Source: Undaria pinnatifida (Eukaryota > Sar > Phaeophyceae > Laminariales > Alariaceae). From it: a DNA stretch of 64,000 bases. Shown here piece after piece: positions 10,547-21,694 of the stretch (position 1 is the stretch's first letter; the number at the start of each line of letters is the position of its first letter). The stretch spans positions 16,674,702 to 16,738,701 of the forward strand of contig JABAKD010000023.1 of NCBI GenBank assembly GCA_012845835.1, in the 5' to 3' direction. Under the pieces are notes generated by a model. The model did no database searches. It was given only the letters and a program-made list of their open reading frames with translations, and had not been told where the DNA came from. The translations under genes and the position numbers were made by a program.

Positions 10547-11566
10547 TTAATTCTGGCAGTCGCGCTCGATATGGCCGTTCTGGTTACACTTATGGCACTT
10601 CGTCAACGGGCAGTTACGAAAAGCATGCATGATCGCGTGACCAGTCCTGCCCGCGTGACGGCGCTTGTTGCACCTAGCAACCTTGCCAACCTTGCCGCCG
10701 CAGCCCTTATTTCGTGCCCCCTGAAACTGGGAGCCATTGCTCCATGCCGGCGGACCGCCGAGACCGCCGAAGCCGCCGAGGGCGGACGTTCCGCCAAATG
10801 CCGTCATCGAGCCGAGGGCCGCGGTGCCGCCCATGTCACCAAAGTGCGGAGAGAGCAAGGGTTGCTGAACCGGATACCCACTCCACAACGAGCTCTTCGA
10901 ACCGGAGAATTTGTCGGAGCCGAGGAACTTACCGACGGTCGTTAACTCTTTAACGATGGCCGACCTGTCCACCATGTCGCCCTTCTCGGACTCAGATTTC
11001 AGCTTGTCCTGGAGCCACAGCGCCGCCACCAAGGGCTGCCCGTGCTCCAGACTATGCTCGACGCCCGCGACGAGCGTCAAGATGAACGCGCGTGCGTCGC
11101 GTAAGCTGTCATCGAGACAGGTGAGCCGTTCCAGCCCACTGATCAGGTGCTTGATGTACGTCATATGACCGTACTGCTGAGTTTCGGGGAGGCATTTCAG
11201 CCGATCCAGCGACGACGTTGCCTGGAGCAGATTGACGTACTGAGCATTCCACTCGAGACGCGCGCGGAATATGCGAGGAAAAACGGCACAACGCGAAGTC
11301 ACCAACGGCGTGCATTTTATGAGCGTGAACAGGAAACAAGAGCACGGAACATCGCCGTCCATATAATCAAGAGCAAGCGCATGAAAAGCGCGAAGAACAG
11401 CCCAGCCCGGAACCAAGATAGGCAACGAGAACGAGTTGCGCCGGCCCATCGAAACAAATATAGAAACAAAACCGCCGCAAACAAGGAGGGTCGAGGCCGA
11501 ATCGCCCGCGCCCAGTACTGAACAGAAATGCGAAAAAAAACAAACCGCGGGAGAAACATTTGGCAT
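10547..11566 (-). pseudogene. Gag-like protein with CCHC zinc knuckle
   Basis: The C-terminal 230 or so residues read as a gag: a helical region (LQATSSLDRLKCLPETQQYG, then GLERLTCLDDSLRDARAFIL), a Gly-rich linker (GGLGGPPAW) and a C-terminal CHKCNQNGHIERDC knuckle (C-x2-C-x4-H-x4-C). The frame stays open for 339 codons. The first ~95 residues are Phe/Cys-rich and unlike a gag, so the true start is probably inside the ORF, near ARLEWNAQ at about 11,270. Gag would package the element RNA. It lies upstream of the RT in the same direction, as expected for a YR retroelement. Confidence 0.65.
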
Positions 11567-11579
11567 GTCCTCCCTGAGC

Positions 11580-11822
11580 TAGGACATAAGGTGCTACATC
11601 TGCGATGCTGAACAAGGCATCAAGCGAACTAAACCTTCCCTTGAACATAAGGAAAGTGAGCGACCAGCGCCAACAGAACGATTTGCTCGCGAGCCAGAAA
11701 ATACCAGCGAGCATGAACGCATGAACAGAGCCCGCGGTCGTTGGTGAACCGTACGACGAGAGAAATTCGCAAATGTGAACAGAATCTGAGCTTCGGAACA
11801 GCCACAGTATGTACATATAAAT
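11580..11822 (+). repeat. Gamma repeat, copy 1
   Basis: About 240 bp with hallmarks GGTGCTGCATCTGCGATGCT (here GGTGCTACATC), GAACATAAGGAAAGTGAGCG, GAGCATGAACGCATGAACAG and GTGAACCGTACGACG. It has three relatives, at 25,744, 35,811 and 39,899. In every case it abuts an alpha or beta repeat. Confidence 0.8.
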
Positions 11823-13520
11823 CTATATAAAATCCTTCGTTGGTGTCAGGGATTTGGTCAGGAGTTTTTTTTTGTCTCGGCCGAAGTATGCGATTCGCGG
11901 AACTGGAATCCTCGGTCGAATATAGCTTCGTTCGAGCGCCGCCTTCGGGGGGCGGCTCCAACGCCCCTCGCCCTGCCGTGTCCGTTCCGCACATCGACGT
12001 GAACGCGGACGAATGCCGAGCGAGACAAGCAAGAAGTTGCAAAAATACCGCATGCCGAGGAGGAATTTCGGAGATTTCGGTTAAATCTTAATGACTGCAA
12101 CGCCTGGATGATTTGCAAAATTGGCATCATTTCCAAGCGGTACTTGATAATGTTTGGGATTTGCGGTGGCATACTCTCGAGCGTTAGTTTCTTTGCTGTA
12201 CTTTTTTACTAGTTCGTTTGGTTTCTTGCTCGGCCTTTTGATTGCTTTTGTATCTGCTCGTTTTGCCAGCTGGAAATTCATTTTTTTGGTGTGGGTTCAC
12301 CTAAAACGTGACACAAATTACCGACGACATCCAACAACTTAGTGACACAAATTACCGACGGCAAGACGTTTCGTGACAAAATAACTCCCAAATCATGATT
12401 ATTTTCACGTTACAGAATCTCGAGACGAAACCAAGCAGGTAGAGCCATCTCTTCGGCCTTTGGCCCTGGCTTTAGCACGGCCGCTGACACTCCAGGCAGC
12501 CTCTGCTGTAGGCGTGAACGAGTGCGGTTGATTCGCAGCGAACTATCCCGCTGTGCTCGCTTCTATGTGGCCATTGTCCATGCCATTTCATGTCACCTTC
12601 CTTCTGTTTTGAGCTCGTCGTCGTGCCGTCGAGGTACGAGGAAACCCGTACGTACTGGGTGATAACAGCAGCAGTATGTACGACGAGCATGAACGCCAAC
12701 TGACGACATTGGCAAACACACAACATCAGGTGCAGCAGCAGTAGCCGAAGGGCGAAACTTCTAGCACACTCTGCAGCAACTATTACGGGGGACCATAGTA
12801 AATAGGACCAAATATTGTTAGTCAAAATAGGGAAATATATTGTTTTTTGTGTGTACCGTAGGTCCTATTCACTATGGTCCCCCGTAATAGTAGCAACCAG
12901 AACCACAGCAGATGGCTCAAAGTGCAGTACAAGTGCCGTTGGCAAGTTTATTTAGTCGTACACGCATCACTCTGCCCAATATATAACAGAATCTTGAGAC
13001 GAAACCAAGCAGGTAGAAGAGCCGTCTCTTCGACCTTTGGCGCTGGCTTTAGCACGGCCGCTGACACTCCAGGCAGCCTCTGCTGTAGGCATGAACGAGT
13101 GCGGTTGATTCGCAGCGAACTATCCCGCTGTGCTCGCTTTTATGTGGCCATTGTCCATGCCACTTCATGTCACCTCCCTTCTGTTTTGAGCTCGTCGTCG
13201 TACGGTTGAGGTACGAGGAAACCCGTACGTACTGGGTGAGAACCGCAGTATGTACGACGAGCATGGACGCCAACTGACGACATTGGCAAACGCACAACAG
13301 CAGGTGTAGCAGCAATAGCCGAAGGGCGAAACTTTTAGCACATTCTGCAGCAACTAGTAGCAACCAGAACCACAGCAGATGGCTCAAAGTGCAGTACGAG
13401 TGCCGTTGGCAAGTTTAGTCGTACACGCATCACTCTGTTCAATATATAACAACCGTTTTTGGTTCATACTGATGAAGAAAAAAATATTACATTTCCTGTA
13501 AGAATGATACGTCGAACGAG
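11823..13520 (-). repeat. Beta repeat, inverted copy a, with MITE insertion
   Basis: Reverse-complement counterpart of 18,190-19,745. It carries the terminal block with a GCCGCC...GGCGGC hairpin (about 11,938-11,960) and two copies of the internal ~465-bp tandem unit (about 12,470-12,960 and 12,975-13,440). The first tandem unit is interrupted by the 105-bp MITE at 12,783. No gene is preserved; open frames are not conserved between copies. Confidence 0.85.
12783..12887. mobile_element. 105-bp MITE with TA target duplication (Tc1/mariner-like)
   Basis: The ends read TTACGGGGGACCATAGT... and, on the other strand, the same for about 27 bp with one mismatch. It is flanked by TA on both sides (12,781-12,782 and 12,888-12,889). 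The uninterrupted paralogue at about 13,348 reads AACTAGTAGCAACC, which is exactly the sequence expected when the element and one TA are removed. TA duplication with short TIRs is the signature of Tc1/mariner-type non-autonomous elements. Confidence 0.92.
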
Positions 13521-13522
13521 CT

Positions 13523-13850
13523 GGGCCGGCCACAAAACTCCCTTTTTTTCAGATGGTGCTATCTCTGCTTCTACGTTGTTCTTTCCCAAACCAAAGACAC
13601 CGCTGCGATCGCGCCGCTACGGAGAAGAAGGTAGAACTCTTCATATGCTGTGTTGAGCTTGTTCCACTGCTGAAGGGTTTCTGGCCAGGCCGGCCACAAA
13701 ACTCCCTTTTTTTCAGATGGTGCTATCTCTGCTTCTACGTTGTTCTTTCCCAAACCAAAGACACCGCTGCGATCGCGCCGCTACGGAGAAGAAGGTAGAA
13801 CTCTTCATATGCTGTGTTGAGCTTGTTCCACTGCTGAAGGGTTTCTGGCC
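13523..13850 (+). repeat. 164-bp perfect tandem duplication
   Basis: Two consecutive copies, each starting GGCCGGCCACAAAACTCC (13,526 and 13,690) and ending GAAGGGTTTCTGGCC. No differences were noticed between them, so the duplication is recent. It lies directly upstream of the two-exon gene at 13,972 and may be part of its promoter region. Confidence 0.9.
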
Positions 13851-13971
13851 AATCACAGCGCGCTATAATGCGGCGCAATTACAGAATGAAACCGCAAATT
13901 TTGCGTGCATCGAGATTTTTTTTTGCAGCGCAATTGAATTTTCGTGGTCCAGCACAGCAGCATGATCAGAC

Positions 13972-15278
13972 ATGAACACCACAGCAGCGTCGCCTCGGGC
14001 GCACTGCGTCGTGACCTCAGACATGACGGATGTGGTCGGGTGGGAGAAAATCTCTGTTCCTGCTGCGTTCGAAGACAAGAGGCGAGGGGTTTGGAAGCTG
14101 AGGCTCCAGTACACCGAAAGCAAGAAGAGGGCAACTCGGCGTGTGTGCTCTCGAGGTTTCGCCACCCGAGAGGAGGCAGAGACAGCGATGACATGGTTGA
14201 GACTGAGCTGGGAGCAACGCCACAAGGGCGAGCGGATCGATCAGCACGTAGACCCCGATGAAGTCACAATGGATGCGGTCGGCATTCCTCGAGGCGAGTA
14301 CTTGAACTTGGGCGTGGGTAACAATGTACTTCGAAGTAGGTGTCCAAGTGAACCTTGTGAGCGGAACGTTTTTTGATGACATCGACCCCTGATTTCAGCA
14401 GCCGCATGGGGCACGTTTGTGCCTGATCTGGGCACGTCCACTGCTCCCCACGACCATCCACGGGTGCCTCACCGCGTGAACTACTGCTGTACATACCTCT
14501 GCTACGCTGTACCGTGTGCATTGCTGCGGTACTGTATGCTTGGAGACAGTATTTCACTTTTCGAAGCTCATGGCAGTACGTGTGCTGTTGATGTCATTTC
14601 GAGCCGATTCGCCCGAGTGCATACATGACAAGTTGCGCTTTGAAGCGCGGTGATCTCGCTACACAGCACAACCGCAGACATGCGTTCACACTGCTGTACG
14701 AGCATACGGGAGATATTATGTCCCACTGCGTCGTTGGAATCGTAGGATATGCGGGAAGCGCTGCTCTTGCGGCAATGCTTTGTGTACAGCCCACTGCTGT
14801 GTACTTGTTCTTGTACAGCAGTCAGCGGCTGCTTGTACCCGTACTTGTACTTGTGCAATTCTGCACCCGTGGGTAGAAGTGGTCGCCGCAGCAGCGCACC
14901 TGTCAGTCACAATTCGAGCACTCCAAGTAAATGTACAAGCAAAACTGCAAGTACAACTACAAGTACAACTACAAGTAAAGCTGGTGTGCGAGCATTCGCA
15001 GTCTGGTTGTGTTTGTGGCGCTTCCTCTTGCAGCACATGGACCTGCACGAGGACAAAACTACCCCATGTTCGAGTACCAGGCGCCATTCACAAGGTACAA
15101 ACTTGACTCCGTCCTCACAATCAATGACTCCTCAACAGGTAAATCGAAGAACAGCATGGGCAGGCTGAACGCTGTGCAGGAGCGTCAGTACAAAAAGCAC
15201 CGCAGCGACGGGTACGACGTGTCTCGCGCGGAATGGATGAAGTCTACGACCGGACGTTCTGGTGTGCTGCTGCCGTGA
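13972..15278 (+). CDS. Two-exon gene of unknown family, possible AP2-like DNA-binding exon
   Basis: Exon 1 (13,972-14,317) starts at an ATG and ends with a G before GTAACA. Exon 2 begins at 15,034, just after a pyrimidine-rich acceptor (CTTCCTCTTGCAG). The phase-1 junction joins the two into one open frame of about 196 residues ending at TGA 15,276-15,278. Residues ~38-85 (RGVWKLRLQYTESKK, then RGFATREEAETAMTWL) resemble the strand-strand-helix pattern of AP2-like or phage-integrase arm domains, in which an FxTxEEAxxA helix is typical; this is an inference. Exon 2 is polar and basic (NAVQERQYKKHRSDGYDVSR). The 716-bp intron holds CTG and ACAAGTACAACT microsatellites. From about 15,250 the 3' end runs into an inverted beta repeat, which supplies the stop region and probably the 3' UTR. 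Function unknown. Confidence 0.55.
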
Positions 15279-15758
15279 GACCATCGAGCACACCGCATGT
15301 TTTACCCAAACAAGAGCCAACAAGAGGCAGGGCACAGGGGCCCCCAACACAGAGACACGTGACAACCACGGCCAGCTGTCCATCGCGTAATTGGCCGGCA
15401 GTCCGTGCTTCCGTGGGTGTATCGGAAGTCGTTCGTAGTACTGCTGTAGACCGTCGAAAAACCACGACATCCCGTTCTGGTGGCAGACTCGCCCGTAGAC
15501 CCCCCAAAAGGTATTTTTCTTTTCTTTTTCTTGGCCCCATGCACCCATTTCCTTTCCTTTCTCTTCTTTGTTTCTTTTTGCCAATTGACTTGCGTCTGTT
15601 GTGGGTATGCGTAGTGATAGATACCACGTGTAATATATACGTGGTAGTTTTTCTTGGGTGGCAAGCGGTATAGTCGGTTTTTCCAGGCGCGAGTAATGAG
15701 ACGTATGCACCGGTATGGACCTGGCACATCATAGACTGACTCCCGATTTCACTTTTAT
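15250..15758 (-). repeat. Beta repeat, inverted copy b (truncated)
   Basis: Reverse complement of the first part of beta (compare 17,671-18,185), cut off where the two-exon gene begins. It meets alpha copy 1 head to head at about 15,758. Confidence 0.85.
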
Positions 15759-17670
15759 ACAAGGGCTCTGCATGGGCGCCGGCGAATGATGCTTCGGGTA
15801 GGGCAGGGCAGCACTTCGACAACTTGAGGTGTAGCTGTCCGAATTGGCATGCATTGAACTTTAAAGTACTGCCAAAAGTTTATTACGAACATGGGATTAT
15901 GAAAGTCATGATTTGTCAAAAGAAAAAACGTAATATTATACAACAAAGAAGCCAAGGATAGGCGAAACAAACTATGTTAAATGCGCCGTCAAGTAAAAGT
16001 TGGCGTCTGTCAAACAAAAATACCGAAAAGAGTATTATAATTGACAACCTGCGTCGCCTCTAGGCGAAACAAAAGAGGCCTTGGCATTAATGAAGAGACT
16101 GCACTGCTGTCCCCATGGCAATGGAGGTTCGTAGTCGACAGGATGCAAAGTCGGTTTGCATCAAACGTCGACATGAGGACATGTCAGCCGGCAATGTTTT
16201 GGAAGAAGATTGCTTTGTTTTTTACGTGAAAGCTGTCGCATTGATTGTTCTGCGTGGTCGCGGGCGAGGAGGAAAACGTAGAAGAGGAGGGCGATCTCTC
16301 GTTGCGGCGGCGTTGTCTAAGATTGGTGCGGGGATGGCTTTGCTCGTACGGGAGGTTGACGTAGCGCTTCTTCTCTGTTTTTTCTCGAGAAGGCGGGATA
16401 TGTGTGTCTGCTGTCTTTTCTTCGTGGGGGCTTTCACGTTGTCAAAATCGGACGCGTCCCCTCAATGCATAATATCCGGAGTGTCTCTACCATAACGACT
16501 GCTGATAGTGCCGTGCGTATTTCCTAGAGACTGACATATTATTTACTGGTAGCAATAATAATATACCTTTGCAACATTTTTTTTTCTTCATCCCATGTAT
16601 TATCCCCGCACCACTCTCGCGCTCCCTCCCTGTAGTAACTCAGATCCGGGGTCACATAGCGGGCCCTCCTCCTCCGTCCCCACTTCCGCACGTGCTTTCA
16701 TTTTTACCGCGAGGAGAATCCAGCATTTTCTTCCCTCGTCGACTCGCGTCGAACCAACCCACGCTGCTAGGCGCTCTCAGCAGTTAGTTGATCCCTGTTT
16801 TTTTTTCTTGCATTTTTGCAAATAAAGTCAAATCTCATCGTGGTGGGTGTCGAACTCAAGGACAACCAAACGTTGGTAGTATTCGAGTGTAAAACCGCTA
16901 TTATTAATAGACCACCGGGGTGGCCGGCTGACAATTGATTAAAACAAAACAGGATCTTTGCATAGAGATTACATTCCCTCCCCCATATTGTATGATATTA
17001 CGATGGTTGACGCGATATAGAATAAAGCGCCAAATACCTAACTATCAGCGTACGCGGAGTTTTAGATATCATGAATAACCAACGACCGCGACGGCAGAGC
17101 ACGGCAAAGCATAGCGCTTCGCTCTGCTGAGCTAGCGGTGTGCTGCTGAGCTGAGCCGCAGGGCATCGCAGGGCACTGCACGGCGCTTCGTTGCTGTAAG
17201 CTATAGCGCTGCGATGGGGTGCTGGGCGGTGTCGAGCTGATGAGCCAAGCCCAGATCTCAGCCGATGAAGCTTCGTCAAGTACAAAACAAATGGTGCGAA
17301 TCAAAGAAAAGCTAAAGCTGGACCGTTCCGCAACGAATGCACAGGCGGCAAATTAGCGGCAAATGGTAGGAGGTTCAACTTACTAGACAAAAAGGAAGAA
17401 AAATCGCGAAAAGGTTCAAAATCGTGTTGGCAGAAAAACCAAATTTGCAGGAAGCAGCTGAAAGGTCAAGAAGCAGGCAATATTTCCGTTGTTGTTGTTG
17501 TTGTTGTTGTTGTTGTCGTTCTCATATTAACTCGCATAATCAAGTCCGTGGTCACAGGACAGGCTCTAGTCACTCTGGAGCTGAGGAATACCCTAGGGGA
17601 AAAACTCAAACCAAAAGTGGTGCACGCATATATCACAGCTGACGCGGTTCATGCCTCCACCAGAAACATG
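15759..17670 (-). repeat. Alpha repeat, copy 1
   Basis: About 1.9 kb, non-coding. Given on the minus strand, because in that orientation alpha ends in a GC-rich hairpin and the signature AGCCCTTGTA; in this copy the hairpin is partly deleted. It contains a tRNA-like SINE and a (GTT)n tract expanded to about eight units at 17,490-17,516. It is followed without a gap by beta copy 1. Confidence 0.85.
16806..16926 (-). ncRNA. tRNA-derived SINE-like unit inside alpha copy 1 (A box interrupted)
   Basis: Same unit as at 24,004-24,122 but inverted. The A box is split by an extra AATAATAG-type segment. The B box (GAGTTCGACACCC on the minus strand) and the A-rich tail are intact. Confidence 0.6.
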
Positions 17671-19775
17671 TAAAAGTGAAATCGGGAGTCAGTCTACGAT
17701 GTGCCAGGTCCATGCTGGTGCATACGTCTCATTACTCGCGCCTGGAAAAACCGACTATACCGCTTGCCACCCAAGAAAGACTACCACGCACATATTACAC
17801 GTGGTATCTATCACTACGCATACCCACAACAGACGCAAGTCAATTGGAAAAGAGAAACAAACAAAGAAGAGAAAGGAAAGGAAATGGGTGCATGGGGCCA
17901 AGAAAAAGAAAAGAAAATGAAATTTTGGGGGGTCTACTGGCGAGTCTTGCCACCAGCACGACGATGCCACGTGGTTTTTCGACGATCTACAGCAGTACTA
18001 CGAACGACTTCCGATACACCCACCGAAGCACGGACTACCGGCGAATTACGCGATCGACAGCTGGCTGTGGTTGTCACGTGTCTCTGTGTTGGGCGCCCCT
18101 GTGCGCTACCTCTTGTTGGCTCTTGCTTGGGTAAAACATGCGGTGTGCTCGATGGTCTCACGACACCAGAATCAGAACGTCCGCTCGTACGACGTATCAT
18201 TCTTACAGGAAATGTAATATTTTTTTTCTCTTTCAATAAGAACATAAAACGGTTGTTATATATTGGACATAGTGATGCGTGTACGACTAAACTTGCCAAC
18301 GGCACTCGTACTGCACTTTGAGCTATCTGCTGTGGTTCTGGTTGCTACTAGTTGCTGCTGTATGTGCTAGAAGTTTCGCCCTTCGGCTACTGCTGCTGCA
18401 CCTGATGTTGTGTGTTTGCCAATGTCGTCAGTTGGCGTTCATGCTCGTCGTACATACTGCTGTTCTCACCCAGTACGTACGGGTTTCCTCGTACCTCGAC
18501 GGCACGACGACGAGCTCAAAACAGAAGGGAGGTGACATGAAATGGCATGGACAATGGCCACATAGAAGCGAGCACAGCGGGATAGTTCGCTGCGAATCAA
18601 CCGCACTCGTTCATGCCTACAGCAGAGGCTGGCTGAAGTGTCAGCGGCCGTGCTAAAGCCAGGGCCAAAGGCCGAAGAGACGGCTCTTCTACCTGCTTGG
18701 TTTCGTCTCGAGATTCTGTTATATTTTGGACAGAGTGATTCGTGTACGACTAAACTTGCCAACTGCACTCGTACTGCACTTTGAGCTATCTGCTGTGGTT
18801 CTGGTTGCTACTAGTTGCTGCAGAATGTGCTAGAAGTTTCGCTCTTCGGCTACTGCTCCTGCACCTGATGTTGTGTGTTTGCCAATGGCGTCAGTTGGCG
18901 TTCATGCTCGTCGTACATACTGCTGTTCTCACCCAGTACGTACGGGTTTCCTCGTACCTCGACGGCACGAGGACGAGCTCAAAACAGGAGGGAGGTGACA
19001 TGAAATGGCATGGACAATGGCCACGTAGAAGCGAGCACAGCGGGATAGTTCGCTGCGAATCAACCGCACTCGTCCATGCCTACAGCAGAGGCTGGCTGGA
19101 GTGTCAGCGGCCATGCTTAAGCCAGGGCCAAAGGCCGAAGAGACGGCTCTACCTGCTTGGCTTGGTCTCGAGATTCTGTTACATGAAAATGTCATGATTC
19201 CATGGTTTGGGAGTTATTTTGTCACGAAACGTTTTGCGGTCGGTAATTCGTGTCGCGAAGTTGTTGGATATCGTCGGTAACTTGTGTCACGTTTTAGGTG
19301 AACCCACACTAAAAAATTGAATTTCCAGCTGGCGAAACGAACAGAAACAAAAGCAATAAAATGCCGAGCAAGAAACTAAACGAACTAGTAAAAAAGTACA
19401 GCAAAGAAACTAACGCTCGAGAGTATGCCACCGCAAAATTCCAAACATTATCACGTACCGTTTGTAAATGATGCCAATTTTGTAAATCATTCAGGCGTTG
19501 CAGCCATTAAGATTCAACAGTTTTCCCAAAATTCCTCCTCGACACTCGCTCGTCTCGCTCGGCACCCGTCCGCGTTCACGTCGATGTGCGGAACGGACAC
19601 GGCAGGGCGAGGGGCGTTGGAGCCGCCCCCCGAAGGCGGCGCTCGAACCAAGCCATATTCGACCGAGAATTCCAGTTCCGCGAATCGCATGCTTAGGCCG
19701 AGACAAAAAATTCCTGACCAAAGTCCATGACACCAAGGAATGACTCGATGTTCAAGGAATGATTTTATATATATT
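17671..19775 (+). repeat. Beta repeat, copy 1
   Basis: About 2.1 kb. It starts TAAAAGTGAAATCGGGAGTC and ends ACACCAAGGAATGACTCG plus an AT-rich tail. It contains two tandem units of about 463 bp (beginning near 18,274 and 18,736) and a 3' GCCGCC/GGCGGC hairpin near 19,620. The long open frames (for example 17,701-18,321) are not kept in all copies. Confidence 0.85.
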
Positions 19776-21694
19776 TACAAGGTCTCCGCATGGGCGCCGG
19801 CATTCGCCGGCGCCCATGCTTCGGGTAGGGCAGGGCGGCACTTCGACAACTTAAAGGGTAGCTGTCCGATTTATCATGCATTGAACTAAGTAATGCCAAG
19901 AGTTTAAACGAACATGGGATTCTGAAAGTAATGCTTTGACAAAAGATAAAACGTAATATTATACAACAAAAAAGCCAAGGATAGGCGAAACAGACTGTTA
20001 AATGCGCCCCGTCAAGTAAAAATTGGCGCCTATCAAACAAAAATACCGAAAAGAGTATTATAATTGAGAACCTGCGTCGCCTCTAGGCGAAACGAAAGAG
20101 GCCTTGGCATTAATGAAGAGACTGCACTGCTGTCCCCGTGGCAATGGAGGTTCGAAGTCGACAGGATGCAAAGTCGGTTTGCATCAAACGTTGACATGGG
20201 GCCATGTCAGCCGGCGATGTTTTGGAAGAAGATTGCTTTGTTTGTTACGTGGAGGCTGTCGCATTGATTGGTCTGCGTGGTCGCGGGCGAGGAGGAAAAC
20301 GTAGAAGAGGAGGGCCATCTCTCGTTGCGGCGGCGTTGTCTAAGATTGGCGCGGGGGTGGCTTTGCTCGTATGGGAGGTTGACGTAGCGCTTCTTCTCTG
20401 TTTTTTTTCGGGAAGGCGGGATATGTGTGTCTGCTGTCTTTTCTTCGTGGGGGCTTTCACGTTGTCGAAATAGGACGCGTCCCCTCAATGCATAATATCC
20501 GGAGTGTCTCTACCATGACGGCTGCTGATAGTGCCGTGCGTATTTCCTAGAGACTGACATATTATTTACTGGTAGTAATAATAACATACCTCTGCAACAT
20601 TTTTTTTTCTTCATCCCATGTATTATCCCCGCACCACTCTCGCGCTCCCTCCCTGTAGTAACTCAGATCCGGGGTCACATAGCGGGCCCTCCTCCTCCAT
20701 CCCCACTTCGGCACGTGCTTTCATTTTTACCGCGAGGAGAATCGAGCATTTTCTTCCCTCGTCGACTCGCGTCGAACCAACCCACGCTGCTAGGCGCTCT
20801 CAGCAGTTGATCCCTGTTTTTTTTTTTGCATTTTTGCAAATAAAGTCAAATCTCATCGTGGTGGGTGTCGAACTCAAGGACAACCAAACGTTAGTAGTAT
20901 TCGAGGGTAAAACCGCTATTATTGATAGACCACCGGGGCGGCCGGCTGACAAATGATTAAAACAAAACAGGATCTTTGCATAGAGATTACATTCCCTCCC
21001 CCATATTGTATGATATTACGATGGTTGACGCGATATGTATTATATATTATAGAATAAAGCGCCAAATACTTAAGTATCAGCGTACGCGGAGTTTTAGATA
21101 TCATGAATAACCAACGACCGCGACGGCAGAGCACGGCAAAGCATAGCGCGTCGCTCTGCTGAGCTAGCGGTGCGCTGCTGAGCTGAGCCGCAGGGCATCG
21201 CAGGGCACTGCACGGCGCTTCGTTGCTGTAAGCTATAGCGCTGCGATGGGGTGCTGGGCGGTGTCGAGCTGATGAGCCACGCCCAGATCTCAGCCGCTGA
21301 AGCTTCGTCAAGTACAAAACAAATGGTGCGAATCAAAGAAAAGCTAAAGCTGGACCGTTCCGCAACTAATGCACAGGCGGCAAATTAGCGGCAGTAGGAA
21401 GTTCAACTTACTGGACAAAAAGGAAGAAAAAATCGCGAAAAGGTTCAAAATCGTGTTGGCAGAAAAACCAAATTTGCAGGAAGCAGCTGAAAGGTCAAGA
21501 AACAGGCAATATTTCGGTTGTTGTTGTTGTTGTTGTTGTCGTTCTCACATTAACTCGCATAATCAAGTCCGTGGTCACAGGACAGGCTCCAGTCACTCTG
21601 GAGCTGAGGAATACCCTAGGGGAAAACACAAACAACCCAAGGTGGTACACGCATAAATCACAGCTGACGCGGTTCATGCCTCCACCAGAAACAT
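19776..21694 (-). repeat. Alpha repeat, copy 2
   Basis: Near-identical to alpha copy 1, with the terminal 14-bp-stem hairpin intact (19,789-19,820) followed on the minus strand by GGAGACCTTGTA. It carries the same SINE (A box interrupted) and a shorter (GTT)n tract. Confidence 0.88.
20820..20945 (-). ncRNA. tRNA-derived SINE-like unit inside alpha copy 2 (A box interrupted)
   Basis: Paralogue of the units at 16,806 and 24,004. It shares with copy 1 the extra segment in the A box, showing that copies 1 and 2 descend from one duplication after that change. Confidence 0.6.

Larger units (their letters stand above)
5900..11566 (-). mobile_element. Tyrosine-recombinase retrotransposon (DIRS/Ngaro-type), inactivated
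   Basis: Reading leftward from 11,566 the parts come in the order gag with zinc knuckle, reverse transcriptase, RNase H, a methyltransferase-like block, a CxxC finger, and a tyrosine recombinase. There is no DDE integrase. This order is characteristic of YR retroelements (DIRS, Ngaro, PAT). The coding part is broken by at least five frame changes (near 9,225, 8,835, 8,265, 7,645 and 6,145). Termini (inverted or split direct repeats) were not resolved, so the boundaries are those of the recognisable coding part only. Confidence 0.8.

Noticed and set aside
16115-16495. 126-codon open frame in alpha copy 1, matched by one of equal length at 36,404-36,784
   Set aside because: Alpha copy 2 has stop codons in the same frame, the opposite strand is also open, and no domain is recognisable; it follows from repeat similarity rather than coding.
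17701-18321. 206-codon open frame in beta copy 1, identical length in copy 2 (21,726-22,346)
   Set aside because: Frames are broken in beta copy 4 and in the inverted copies, and two other frames are open over the same bases; low-complexity KEEKGKEM-type content.
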